A DNA stretch of 7,274 nt from CAZEBW01 sp964510205 (GCA_964510205.1 CAZEBW010000127.1:1-7274); one strand, 5' to 3'. Shown: positions 1 to 6,373, counted from the stretch's first letter. The notes: generated from the letters alone by a model not told the origin. Program-made: numbers and translations.

Positions 1-597
1 CGGTGGTTGAAGCATGTTCGAATACCGTAAGATGAGGCCTCCCACCGAGGCGACGCCCAGGCCCAGGGCGCCCACCACCATTCCGGCAATGAGCGCAATC
101 ACGAACAGCGCGATCCAGCCTAAGATCACAGTCACGATGGTCTGAACCCACTCTAGGTCCAGGGCCTCCTTCGCCGCCACGAACCAGGAGATCAATCCCG
201 CAATCCAGGCGGCAAAGAGGGCCGGAGCCAAGATGCAGGACAAAGCATCTGAGAAGGCGGCCAAGACTCCGAGGACCCCCACCACGTTCCACACGTAGGC
301 CAGGCCCAGAGTCCGCACTAACTCCTCGAAGGTAACATCGGCGTTGAAGACCGTGCGACCCACCCAACTGACGATGAAAGCACCCACCGCAAAGCCGATG
401 ACCGCAAAGATCGTGCCGATGACGGCGCCGATCACCCAACCAACGAACCCACCGGACACATTTGACCCAAGCTGGTTGAGGAACGCGACCACGGCCACCA
501 AGAGCCAGGCCGTTTGGGTGAATGTGGTGTCCGTCTCAACCTCGGCGTAAACTTCGCGCCGGAACGTGAACGCACCAATGATACGATCGGTAAGCAT
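1..597 (-). CDS. Yip1-family multispanning membrane protein (C-terminus cut by window edge)
   Basis: The open frame has no stop before the left edge, so 199 N-terminal residues are visible and the end is missing. The start MLTDRIIGAFTFRREVY followed by about five hydrophobic segments (roughly residues 29-46, 52-80, 98-118, 120-141 and 152-180) matches bacterial proteins with a Yip1 domain. The short amphipathic N-terminus carrying FRREVYAEVE before the first membrane span is typical of those proteins. Their function in bacteria is not established; they are integral membrane proteins sometimes linked to trafficking or envelope roles by analogy with eukaryotic Yip1, and nothing here supports a specific job. 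The ATG is fixed by a strong Shine-Dalgarno AGGAGGT seven to eight bases upstream. It lies 83 bases after the HD-domain gene in the same direction with no convincing promoter between, so co-transcription is likely. Family call fairly sure; function unknown. Confidence 0.8.
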   Translation of the reverse strand, partial: MLTDRIIGAFTFRREVYAEVETDTTFTQTAWLLVAVVAFLNQLGSNVSGGFVGWVIGAVIGTIFAVIGFAVGAFIVSWVGRTVFNADVTFEELVRTLGLAYVWNVVGVLGVLAAFSDALSCILAPALFAAWIAGLISWFVAAKEALDLEWVQTIVTVILGWIALFVIALIAGMVVGALGLGVASVGGLILRYSNMLQPP

Positions 598-603
598 TAT
601 TCT

Positions 604-610
604 ACCTCCT
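604..610 (-). promoter_or_regulatory. Shine-Dalgarno of the Yip1-family gene
   Basis: AGGAGGT on the minus strand sits just before the ATG at 597. It is close to a full match to the 16S anti-Shine-Dalgarno and decides the start. The 83-base gap behind it also holds a tandem GTTTAC pair (625-636) and a weak 5-bp hairpin (639-653), neither of which I can assign. Confidence 0.75.
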
Positions 611-680
611 TAGGTGTAGATAGTGTAAACGTAAACGCGATGACTCTCTCATCAATAAAACGCGAGCTCACTGCTTTATG

Positions 681-1487
681 TCAGGTTATCACCTCCTCCC
701 GCTGCGGCTCCTGCGCAATGCTGTAGAATTCCACCAGCCGCTTCTCTGTCTCGCCTTCGATCCGCGCCACCACCTGGACGTAAGGAGCGATGGTAGAATG
801 CTCAAGCTTACGCTTCAGCAGCTCATCCACCTGGAAGATACCGGCGGAGTTGCTCATGGTAATCACCACGCGGATGGGGGCCGTCTCGCCCTTTTCCAGC
901 GCGACGCTGTCAATGGCCATGGCCGAGACGGAGTGGATATTGGTCTGGCCGGCCTCAAAGGGAATGCGCGACCGCCCCTGGGTCAGGTCCAGGGCATCGG
1001 CCACTTTGATGATCCCGGCCTCGATGGTGTAGCAGTCGGTGTCCCAATGGTGGGCAATGATGGCGTGCAGAACTTCGGAGACCATGATGGTCCGCGCTGG
1101 TTCTTCGTAGATGTCGGCCAACAGATCCTGGGCCTTGGGGGCCGCCAGCATCAAGCCGTACTCCTCGTGATTGTCGCGATGTACAGCCATCCCCACATCG
1201 TGAAGACAGGCCGCCAGCACGACCACCACCTCGGCATCCTCGTACGTCAGGCCGTGGTCTTTGACGACACCGGTCTCCACCCCCGCGTCGTCCAGCAGCC
1301 TCAGCATCTTCAGGGCCGCGTTGGCCGCGATTTGGATGTGCACCTCCCCGTGATCGCTAATGCCGGCGCGATCCACAGCGTTGACGTTGGCGCATTTCCA
1401 CAACTGCTGCAGCGCCAGGTCCTGGTTGATCTCCGCCAGCAACTGCGAGAGCTTTTCGTTATGACGACTCGGAACGTTTAAAGCCAT
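681..1487 (-). CDS. HD-domain protein, probable metal-dependent phosphohydrolase
   Basis: The 268-residue soluble protein has the order of histidines and aspartates of the HD superfamily: DHGEVH (residues 45-50), the paired HD in CLHDVGM (H96-D97), further histidines at 103 and 107, H141 and HH at 146-147, and the closing aspartate in KVADALD (D164). These residues normally bind one or two divalent metals and hydrolyse phosphoester bonds in nucleotides or signalling molecules; the substrate cannot be read from sequence. The C-terminal third (about 175-268) is a separate mixed alpha/beta part without a motif I know. An in-frame TTG at 1502 would add five residues, but the ATG at 1487 has GAGG five bases upstream, so I prefer it. 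It is the first gene of a likely two-gene unit with the Yip1-family gene. HD assignment is firm; biological role is open. Confidence 0.85.
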   Translation of the reverse strand: MALNVPSRHNEKLSQLLAEINQDLALQQLWKCANVNAVDRAGISDHGEVHIQIAANAALKMLRLLDDAGVETGVVKDHGLTYEDAEVVVVLAACLHDVGMAVHRDNHEEYGLMLAAPKAQDLLADIYEEPARTIMVSEVLHAIIAHHWDTDCYTIEAGIIKVADALDLTQGRSRIPFEAGQTNIHSVSAMAIDSVALEKGETAPIRVVITMSNSAGIFQVDELLKRKLEHSTIAPYVQVVARIEGETEKRLVEFYSIAQEPQREEVIT

Positions 1488-1550
1488 ACCCCCCTCGCGC
1501 AAAACAACGATCCATTCGCCAGCCTGAAGAAAGCCTGGCCTGGTCTGCCC

Positions 1551-1579
1551 ATTTTACCAGAAACCGCCTCTCAATGCAA
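1551..1579 (-). promoter_or_regulatory. Sigma70-type promoter for the HD-domain gene
   Basis: Reading the minus strand, TTGCAT (1574-1579) and TAAAAT (1551-1556) are separated by exactly 17 bases. Transcription would start near 1544, giving a leader of about 57 bases before the ATG at 1487. An imperfect inverted repeat in that leader (GCCAG at 1518-1522, CTGGC at 1535-1539) is too weak to interpret. The promoter is back to back with the nitroreductase promoter. Confidence 0.6.
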
Positions 1580-1587
1580 ACAGCCGT

Positions 1588-1616
1588 TTGACGAGGCTCG
1601 AAGTAGATGATATAAT
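1588..1616 (+). promoter_or_regulatory. Strong sigma70-type promoter for the nitroreductase gene
   Basis: TTGACG (1588-1593) and a perfect TATAAT (1611-1616) are 17 bases apart, one mismatch from full consensus. The start point would be about 1623, leaving an unusually long leader of roughly 144 bases before the ATG at 1767, most of it filled by a large inverted repeat. The -35 boxes of this and the divergent minus-strand promoter lie less than ten bases apart, so a regulator bound here could affect both. Confidence 0.7.
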
Positions 1617-1714
1617 CAGTACCTGAGAAAAGTCGCTGAAAAGGGGCGTCCTCGCCCCGTGCGGGTGGCGGGGACGCCCCCCGTGAGCAGGGGTTTTCTC
1701 ATCTACTGATCATT
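1611..1714. repeat. Nested inverted repeat of about 104 bases in the nitroreductase leader
   Basis: The outer arms 1611-1631 and 1694-1714 are complementary at 17 of 21 positions, including ATCAGTA/TACTGAT and TGAGAAAA/TTTTCTCA. Inside is a very GC-rich stem: GGGGCGTCC (1643-1651) pairs with GGACGCCCC (1672-1680) and continues inward through CGCC/GGCG with one bulge. The right arm also has a competing perfect 9-bp partner, AGTAGATGA at 1602-1610 against TCATCTACT at 1699-1707. In RNA from the promoter at 1588-1616 the part from about 1624 to 1701 would fold. It could be a small miniature-transposon-like or dispersed palindromic element that carries the -10 box at its edge, or a leader regulatory structure. 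I recognise no known riboswitch in it. Confidence 0.7.
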
Positions 1715-1766
1715 CCAGTAGCTTGGCTCATGAAATCAAAACGCCATCGAATCGAAGGGAGAAGCC

Positions 1767-2276
1767 ATGAAGCAAACAGACTTACTGAACCTAATCAAGA
1801 AGCGCCGCAGTATTCGCAAGTACACCGATCAGTCGGTTACGGATGGACAGATACAGCAGCTCCTAGAGGCGGCCATGGCCGCACCCTCGGCCAGCAACAT
1901 TCAGCCCTGGGAGTTCGTGGTTGTCCAGGACCCTGACCTCAAGCAGCAATTAGCCCAAACCCACACCTGGAGCTACATGGCCGCCGATGCTGCTGTCGTG
2001 TTCGTGACATGCGGCAACGAGAGCGCCTCCCGCCACTGGGTCGAAGACGCCAGCGCTGCCACGCAGAATTTGCTCCTGGCGGCGACGGCTCTGGATCTAG
2101 GGGCTGTCTGGGTAGGCATCTATCCCGGCACCGATCGCGAGGATCACGTGCGTCGCGTGCTGGCCATTCCGGAGCAAATGCGCGTTCTCTGCCTGGTACC
2201 CGTGGGCCACCCTGCCGAGAGCAAGCCCGCCCGAACCCAGTTCAAGGAGAACAAGGTCCACTACGACGGGTGGTAA
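1767..2276 (+). CDS. Nitroreductase-family FMN oxidoreductase
   Basis: The 169-residue protein is a compact member of the nitroreductase fold, flavoenzymes that usually work as dimers and pass electrons from NAD(P)H to nitro compounds, quinones, flavins or enones. Visible family marks are RRSIRKY (13-19), whose basic residues bind the FMN phosphate; PSASNIQPWEF (40-50); the helix DASAATQNLLLAA (94-106); GAVWVGIYP (112-120), the flavin-binding segment; PVGHP (145-149); and the C-terminal KVHYDGW (163-169), where this subfamily normally has a similar basic-aromatic end. Length is at the short end for the family but nothing is missing. An AAGGGAG Shine-Dalgarno ends about six bases before the ATG. 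The gene is alone on its strand, with its own promoter and long structured leader, and converges on the repeat-protein gene. The true substrate cannot be told from sequence. Confidence 0.92.
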   Translation: MKQTDLLNLIKKRRSIRKYTDQSVTDGQIQQLLEAAMAAPSASNIQPWEFVVVQDPDLKQQLAQTHTWSYMAADAAVVFVTCGNESASRHWVEDASAATQNLLLAATALDLGAVWVGIYPGTDREDHVRRVLAIPEQMRVLCLVPVGHPAESKPARTQFKENKVHYDGW

Positions 2277-2294
2277 GCAAAGGGCGCGTGGAAT

Positions 2295-2311
2295 AAGAGA
2301 GTTCTACTCTT
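2295..2311. terminator. Weak hairpin between convergent genes
   Basis: AAGAG (2295-2299) and CTCTT (2307-2311) can form a 5-bp stem with a 7-base loop in the 27-base gap and the first codons at the convergent ends. There is no GC-rich stem or T-run, so it is only a candidate; no better terminator is visible for either gene. Confidence 0.2.
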
Positions 2312-2816
2312 GTGCCGCTGGTTTATCTTCGTCTAGCCAGTTACGCAAGGCGGCTTTGAGCTTGGACTCCATCTTTCGACCAATGGCGTCCCAATCGTCA
2401 TTCGGCTCAGCGCCGGCCCAGCTCCCGATGCCGGCCCTCACTTGGGCCTCGATGTGCTCGCCGATTTGCTCCCAGTCCGCTTCTGCCTCGGCGCCGGCCG
2501 ACTTCGCGACCTCGTCTCTGATCTTGGCCTCCATCTTCTGGCCAACGGTATCCCAGTCGTCTTCAGGCTCAGCGCCAGCCCATTTCCCGACAGCCCTCTT
2601 GGTACGGCCTTCCAGCCGCTCCCCGATCTCGTCCCAATCGGCCTCCGGTCCAGCCCCCGCCAAGTCGGCCAACCCAGCTCTGACCTTGGCCTCAATCTGC
2701 TGGCCGATGGTTTCCCAATCGTCAGTCGGCTGGGCCCCGGCCAGCTTGCCGATTTCCCCTCGGATCCTGGCCTCAATTCGACGGCCGATATCCTCCCGCT
2801 CTTCCTGACCTGTCAT
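2304..2816 (-). CDS. Small acidic protein of six 27-residue tandem repeats, function unknown
   Basis: Residues 7-168 of this 170-residue protein are six head-to-tail copies of a 27-residue unit with pattern W[DE]xIGxxxEaxxRaxxxxxAGAxPxxD (first copy has R at the Trp position; last copy loses AGA and ends in NWLDEDKPAAQE). Hydrophobic positions 1, 4, 8, 12, 16 and 19 fall on one face of a helix, so each unit is probably one amphipathic helix plus a short acidic loop. No signal peptide or membrane span is seen. The linker ends alternate as DD, AD, DD, AD, DD, hinting at growth by 54-residue doubling. I do not recognise the family. The ATG at 2816 is chosen because GGGAGGAGG ends three bases before it; an ATG at 2837 lacks such a site, and longer versions would overlap the rhomboid gene. 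It starts 31 bases after the rhomboid stop, so it is probably last in that operon. Confidence 0.75.
   Translation of the reverse strand: MTGQEEREDIGRRIEARIRGEIGKLAGAQPTDDWETIGQQIEAKVRAGLADLAGAGPEADWDEIGERLEGRTKRAVGKWAGAEPEDDWDTVGQKMEAKIRDEVAKSAGAEAEADWEQIGEHIEAQVRAGIGSWAGAEPNDDWDAIGRKMESKLKAALRNWLDEDKPAAQE
2313..2798 (-). repeat. Six tandem 81-bp coding repeats
   Basis: The DNA has an 81-base period that encodes the 27-residue units. The most obvious marker on the plus strand is GCGCCGGCC at 2410 and again at 2491, exactly 81 bases apart, with degenerate copies near 2572, 2653 and 2734. Copies are diverged at third positions and in several residues, so the array is old rather than a recent slippage product. 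The period is always a multiple of three, so changes in copy number keep the frame. Confidence 0.85.
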
Positions 2817-2847
2817 GATCCTCCTCCCAAGTTTCATAGCTGGGCCA

Positions 2848-3534
2848 TCACCGTTCCCATCTCTCCCAGTAGTCTCGGCGACGTCCCAGCGTAAACAGAT
2901 GAACCAGCACCAACCCTGCCACAAAACCGCCCACATGGGCAAACCAGGCCACGCCGCCCATCTGGGCCGCACCGAAGGACATCAAACCGTTGAAAAGCTG
3001 CAACACAAACCAGAATCCCAACACCACCAGCGCCGGCAGGTGGGCCATGCGCGCGAAGTAACCCAGGAAGATCAAAGTCTGGACGCGAGCCCTGGGAAAG
3101 AGGACGATGTAAGCTCCCAGGACTCCGGCTATGGCTCCGCTGGCACCGATGGTGGGGACAGAAGAGCTCGGATTGGCAAACACTTGAGCGACGCTGGCTA
3201 TCACGCCGGCCAGCAAATAGAAAACCAGGAAGCGCACCCGCCCCATACTGTCCTCAACATTGTTGCCGAAGATCCAGAGATAGAGCATGTTGCTGGCTAT
3301 GTGCATGAATCCCCCATGCAGAAACATGGCCGTTATGAAGCTGAGAGCGACTGCAGGCCCAAAATTACGAGTCACCTCAACAGGCACCACGCCCATGGTG
3401 TAGAAAGTCTGATCCAGCGACCCGCCTGCCTGAGCCAGCAGCTCGTAAATGAAAGCTATTACGTTAACCACAATGATACTGACCGTAAGAGCGGGAAAGC
3501 GGCGAGTGGGTATGAAATCACGTATCGGCAGCAC
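2848..3534 (-). CDS. Rhomboid-family intramembrane serine protease
   Basis: The 228-residue protein has about six membrane helices and the rhomboid active site: GASGAIAG with catalytic Ser132, HVGGFVAG with catalytic His200, and HGGFMHIASN (73-82) where His78 and Asn82 match the HxxxN oxyanion-hole motif. Such enzymes cut membrane-anchored substrates inside or near the bilayer. The N-terminus LPIRDFIPTRRFP with a first span at about 17-35 and a long loop with amphipathic helices is the common bacterial layout. I start at GTG 3534 because AAGGAGG (3540-3546) lies five bases upstream; the longer frame from GTG 3564 would translate through that site. It is 66 bases after the zinc-ribbon gene and 31 before the repeat-protein gene, all in one direction without a promoter between, so they are likely co-transcribed. 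Substrate unknown; membrane neighbours are candidates only by position. Confidence 0.92.
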   Translation of the reverse strand: MLPIRDFIPTRRFPALTVSIIVVNVIAFIYELLAQAGGSLDQTFYTMGVVPVEVTRNFGPAVALSFITAMFLHGGFMHIASNMLYLWIFGNNVEDSMGRVRFLVFYLLAGVIASVAQVFANPSSSVPTIGASGAIAGVLGAYIVLFPRARVQTLIFLGYFARMAHLPALVVLGFWFVLQLFNGLMSFGAAQMGGVAWFAHVGGFVAGLVLVHLFTLGRRRDYWERWER

Positions 3535-3539
3535 ATCAC

Positions 3540-3546
3540 CCTCCTT
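3540..3546 (-). promoter_or_regulatory. Shine-Dalgarno that fixes a GTG start for the rhomboid gene
   Basis: AAGGAGG on the minus strand, five bases before GTG at 3534. It lies inside the longer open frame, which argues that the upstream GTG at 3564 is not used. Confidence 0.7.
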
Positions 3547-3600
3547 TAGCTGACATCTCCCCACGCTGAGCAGGGCGGTGAAAGCGCGGGCGACTTGGGT

Positions 3601-4227
3601 CTAATCAACCGTTTCGACCTCCGCATCGAGCTCCGTGGAGGCGAGCTGTCCGTCTAAAGCGGTCACGGCTTCCGAATCGAACTCTGCTGCCGCATCAGGC
3701 TCTACCTCCAATTCCAATTCAGGCTCCAAACTTGGCTCCGATTCCGACGCGAGATCGAGCGCATCCTCAACCAGCTCAGGTTCAGGCGGAAGTGGATAGG
3801 GTTCTGCACAATAGGGGCAGATTTCCCATCGCATCAACATCAGTCGGCCGCAATGGGGACAAGGCTTCCTCAACTCAGTGTGACAAGCGGGGCAGATAAT
3901 GAAATCCGGCTCGATCCTGTGCTTGCACTCAGGGCACACCGGCTGCTCCTTAGTGATGTCCTGTAACAGGGCTTCCTCCTCCAGGGTCCTGGCATAGGCG
4001 TCCGCCAGAGTCTCCTGAGGACGAAGGATGAGGTAAATCAGCATTCCCAAAGGGCCAAAGATCAAGACTACCAGGGAGGCCAGAAGTTGGGCGAAGATGT
4101 CCCTCGAACGCAAACGCATGTCGCGAAAAGTCCAGATAACCAAACTCATCCAGAAGGCGGCAGTGAAGGCACTGATGAAGGCTATGACGGCCAGTAGAAT
4201 CTTCCCGACATCCTCAAGTTGTGGCAT
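3601..4227 (-). CDS. Two-helix membrane protein with double zinc ribbon and acidic tail
   Basis: This 208-residue protein has three parts. Residues 8-33 and 44-68 are two membrane spans joined by a basic loop (FRDMRLRSRD), a hairpin similar to phospholipase D N-terminal-type segments. Residues 98-140 hold four CxxC pairs (C98/C101, C112/C115, C123/C126, C137/C140), enough for two zinc-ribbon knuckles. Residues 141-208 are a disordered tail rich in Glu and Asp with no Lys, Arg or His at all. A short helical linker (ETLADAYARTLEEEALLQ) joins membrane and zinc parts. Similar proteins occur in Chloroflexota, from memory; function is not known. Zinc ribbons here would face the cytoplasm if the basic loop is inside. 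ATG 4227 has AAAGGAG ten bases upstream; a TTG two codons earlier has it at four bases and remains possible. It has its own promoter behind mnmG. Confidence 0.8.
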   Translation of the reverse strand: MPQLEDVGKILLAVIAFISAFTAAFWMSLVIWTFRDMRLRSRDIFAQLLASLVVLIFGPLGMLIYLILRPQETLADAYARTLEEEALLQDITKEQPVCPECKHRIEPDFIICPACHTELRKPCPHCGRLMLMRWEICPYCAEPYPLPPEPELVEDALDLASESEPSLEPELELEVEPDAAAEFDSEAVTALDGQLASTELDAEVETVD

Positions 4228-4272
4228 ATTCAATCTGCTCCTTTGACATGTTGATCGCAACCCAGTGTGGGT

Positions 4273-4301
4273 ATTATACCACGTTCTTCTGTATTTGTCA
4301 C
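4273..4301 (-). promoter_or_regulatory. Promoter for the zinc-ribbon/rhomboid/repeat-protein operon
   Basis: On the minus strand GTGACA (4296-4301) and a perfect TATAAT (4273-4278) are 17 bases apart, in the 87-base gap after mnmG. Start would be about 4266, a leader of some 39 bases. The -10 box lies within an 11-base perfect palindrome, GGTATTATACC (4270-4280). No terminator was seen after mnmG, so read-through from mnmG may add to this promoter. Confidence 0.65.
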
Positions 4302-4314
4302 TTGGCGGCTTGCC

Positions 4315-6225
4315 CTAGCTTGCTCTCTTCAGGTAGATTAACAGAACCGAGATGTCGGTTGGGTTAACACCTGATATGCGGGATGCCTGCCCGACGGTGG
4401 CTGGACGAAACCTCTTCAGTTTCTCGCGGGCCTCATTGCCTAAGCCCACAGGAACCTCGTAATCGAAATCGCCTGGGATTGGACGCTCCTCCAGCCTCTT
4501 CACCCGCTCCACTTCCCGCCGCTGCCTTTTGATGTAGCCCGCGTACTTGGCCTCAATGCTCACTTGCTCGATGACCTCGGGAGGCAATGGTGGACGGCTG
4601 GGAATCAGAGCTTCTATCAACTCGTAAGTCACCTCCGGGCGGCGAAGAAATTGCAGGGCATTGACTCCATCATTCAGAGGATCGAGACCTTGCGAAGTCA
4701 GTTTCTCGTTAACCTCATCTGAAGGCGCCAACCACGTCCCTTCAAGCCGCCTCAACTCTCTCTGCGTAGCATCCCTTTTCTCCACCACCGCCTCATACCT
4801 CTCCTGTGGCAGCAATCCGACTTCATAGCCGACGGGCGAGAGGCGCAGGTCAGCGTTGTCCTGGCGCAGCAGCAGCCGGTACTCGGCGCGGGAGGTCATT
4901 ACGCGATAGGGCTCGGTGATCTCCTTGGTCACCAAATCATCAATGAGAACGCCGATGTACGCCTGGTCGCGCTTCAGGATGATCGGATCCCTACCCTGCA
5001 CCTTGCGGGCAGCATTCATGCCAGCCATTAGTCCCTGGGCAGCAGCCTCTTCATAGCCCGAAGTGCCGTTGATCTGCCCGGCGTGAAATAGCCCTTCCAC
5101 GCGCTTGGTTTCCAGCGAGGCCTTGATCTGATCGGAAGGCACAAAATCGTATTCGACCGCGTAGCCCGGCCGCACGATTTCAGCCTTCCGCAGGGCGGGG
5201 ATGCTGTGCAGCATAGCAAGCTGGACATCGTAGGGCATGGCGGTATACAGCCCCTGCACGTAGACCTCGGTGGTGCGCCACCCTTCAGGCTCCAGAAAGA
5301 GCTGGTGGGAGTCCTTGTGAGAGAAACGCACGACCTTCTCCTCAAAAGAGGGACAATAGCGCGGGCCTACGCCCTCAATGAGGCCAGAGACGATAGGCGA
5401 ACGATGGAGATTTTCGCGGACGACTCGATGTGTCTCTTCATTCGTGTAAACTAGATAGCAAGGCAGCTGAGGCCGCCAATCGGTTTGGCGAGGGATGGGA
5501 TAGATGGGATGAGGGTCCGGATGTGGAAAGGCAGAAATTGGCTGCCGGAGGCTGAAATAGAGCGGGGTTTCACTGCCCAATTGCGGGATAGTTTGAGAGA
5601 AGTCTATGGTACGGGCGTTGATGCGAGGAGGCGTATTGGTCTGCAGGCGACCCAAAGTGAAGCCGGCCTTTCGCAGCGAGATAGAGAGACCGGCCGACGG
5701 GAACTCACCAGCCCGTCCAGCAGCGAAAGCATCTTTGCCAGTCATGATCCTGGCTCCTAGAAACGTACCCGTGGTGAGAATCACCGTCTGACCCTGCCAC
5801 TTGACACCCATGTTAGTGGCCACACCTTTGACCCGACCACCCTCTACTAGCAACTCTTCAGCCAAGCCCTGTTTGAGATCGAGAGTCGGAACCATCTCCA
5901 GGGCTTCCTTCATAGCCAAGGAATAGAGTCTCTTGTCGGCTTGAGCGCGAGGCGCGCGCACGGCCGGCCCCTTTGAAAGGTTGAGCATGCGGATTTGGAC
6001 GAAAGTCCTGTCGAGGTTATGAGCCATCTCGCCGCCCAGGGCATCAATTTCGCTAACCAGGTGCCCTTTAGCAGGCCCACCCACACCAGCATTACAAGGC
6101 ATGGTGGCAATAAGATCAAGATTCATCGTCACTAGCAACGTCCGGCAGCCCATCCGTGCTGCTGCCAGGGCTGCCTCGCAGCCGGCGTGCCCTGCTCCAA
6201 CAACGATCACATCGTACACAGACAT
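4315..6225 (-). CDS. mnmG: tRNA uridine-5-carboxymethylaminomethyl modification enzyme MnmG (GidA)
   Basis: MnmG is the FAD-dependent partner of the GTPase MnmE; together they place a carboxymethylaminomethyl (or aminomethyl) group on U34 of certain tRNAs in the cytoplasm, using methylenetetrahydrofolate and glycine or ammonium. The 636-residue protein is full length for the family. It begins with the Rossmann FAD motif GAGHAGCEAA (10-19), followed by CNAGVGGPAKGH (44-55), the family signature GPRYCPSFEEKV (287-298), HQLFLEPEG (307-315) and AGQINGTSGYEEAAAQG (382-398). The C-terminal part that contacts MnmE and tRNA is present, ending RPATVGQASRISGVNPTD (607-624) and a short tail. ATG 6225 gives the standard MSVYDVIVVGAG start; the frame extends 25 codons further but that part is unlike the family and covers the promoter. 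The Shine-Dalgarno is weak (GGGGAAG, very close). No mnmE is in the window. Confidence 0.97.
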   Translation of the reverse strand: MSVYDVIVVGAGHAGCEAALAAARMGCRTLLVTMNLDLIATMPCNAGVGGPAKGHLVSEIDALGGEMAHNLDRTFVQIRMLNLSKGPAVRAPRAQADKRLYSLAMKEALEMVPTLDLKQGLAEELLVEGGRVKGVATNMGVKWQGQTVILTTGTFLGARIMTGKDAFAAGRAGEFPSAGLSISLRKAGFTLGRLQTNTPPRINARTIDFSQTIPQLGSETPLYFSLRQPISAFPHPDPHPIYPIPRQTDWRPQLPCYLVYTNEETHRVVRENLHRSPIVSGLIEGVGPRYCPSFEEKVVRFSHKDSHQLFLEPEGWRTTEVYVQGLYTAMPYDVQLAMLHSIPALRKAEIVRPGYAVEYDFVPSDQIKASLETKRVEGLFHAGQINGTSGYEEAAAQGLMAGMNAARKVQGRDPIILKRDQAYIGVLIDDLVTKEITEPYRVMTSRAEYRLLLRQDNADLRLSPVGYEVGLLPQERYEAVVEKRDATQRELRRLEGTWLAPSDEVNEKLTSQGLDPLNDGVNALQFLRRPEVTYELIEALIPSRPPLPPEVIEQVSIEAKYAGYIKRQRREVERVKRLEERPIPGDFDYEVPVGLGNEAREKLKRFRPATVGQASRISGVNPTDISVLLIYLKRAS

Positions 6226-6251
6226 CTTCCCCACTTTCCCTTTCCCAAATA

Positions 6252-6280
6252 AGTATAATACACCTAGCCTTCTTTGGCAA
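6252..6280 (-). promoter_or_regulatory. mnmG: Sigma70-type promoter for mnmG
   Basis: Minus-strand TTGCCA (6275-6280) and TATACT (6252-6257) are 17 bases apart. The start would be near 6245, giving a short leader of about 20 bases before ATG 6225. This supports that ATG against upstream in-frame starts. Confidence 0.65.
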
Positions 6281-6322
6281 AAAACATCTGCTTTGGGCAA
6301 TGCAACAAAAACAAATCATTAG

Positions 6323-6373
6323 CTTAACATAGTAATAATATAACTTGACATAGTAAAATTGGGCCTTGACATA
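6323..6373 (+). repeat. Three CTTRACATA direct repeats at exact 21-base spacing
   Basis: CTTAACATA (6323-6331), CTTGACATA (6344-6352) and CTTGACATA (6365-6373) start 21 bases apart; the first two extend as AGTAA-type matches beyond the core. The spacing equals two helical turns, placing all copies on one face of the DNA. The third copy contains the -35 box TTGACA of the distal radC promoter. The first two have no -10 box at a fitting distance, so they are not simply extra promoters. A regulator binding array is the natural reading, but the protein is unknown. Confidence 0.65.

Noticed and set aside
602..652. A 16-codon minus-strand frame (MRESSRLRLHYLHLRR) ending in the Yip1 gene's ribosome site
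   Set aside because: Considered as a leader peptide, but there is no Shine-Dalgarno before it and its end overlaps the next gene's site only because that site contains TAG.
678..1481. Long plus-strand open frame of 267 codons
   Set aside because: Antisense to the HD-domain gene, whose minus-strand product has clear HD motifs; the plus-strand product is His/Val/Gly-rich with no domain and no ribosome site of its own.
1643..1697. Intrinsic terminator in the nitroreductase leader
   Set aside because: The GC stem is strong but 13 bases separate it from TTTT, and the T-run is short and followed by C, so it does not fit a normal terminator.
1617..1766. Known riboswitch (FMN, TPP, T-box and similar) in the nitroreductase leader
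   Set aside because: I could not find the conserved bases of any class I know; the structure is a simple long hairpin rather than a multi-helix junction.
2356..2894. Two plus-strand open frames of 150 codons over the repeat gene
   Set aside because: They stay open because the 81-base period repeats the same stop-free codons on the opposite strand. The minus-strand frame has the better ribosome site, amphipathic pattern and operon position.
2815..3549. Plus-strand open frame of 244 codons
   Set aside because: Antisense to the rhomboid gene, which carries the catalytic Ser and His motifs; the plus-strand product is low in hydrophobic residues and has no known features.
6323..6373. CRISPR-like or plasmid iteron array
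   Set aside because: Only three 9-base units with 12-base gaps, no cas or replication gene nearby, and direct overlap with a promoter.
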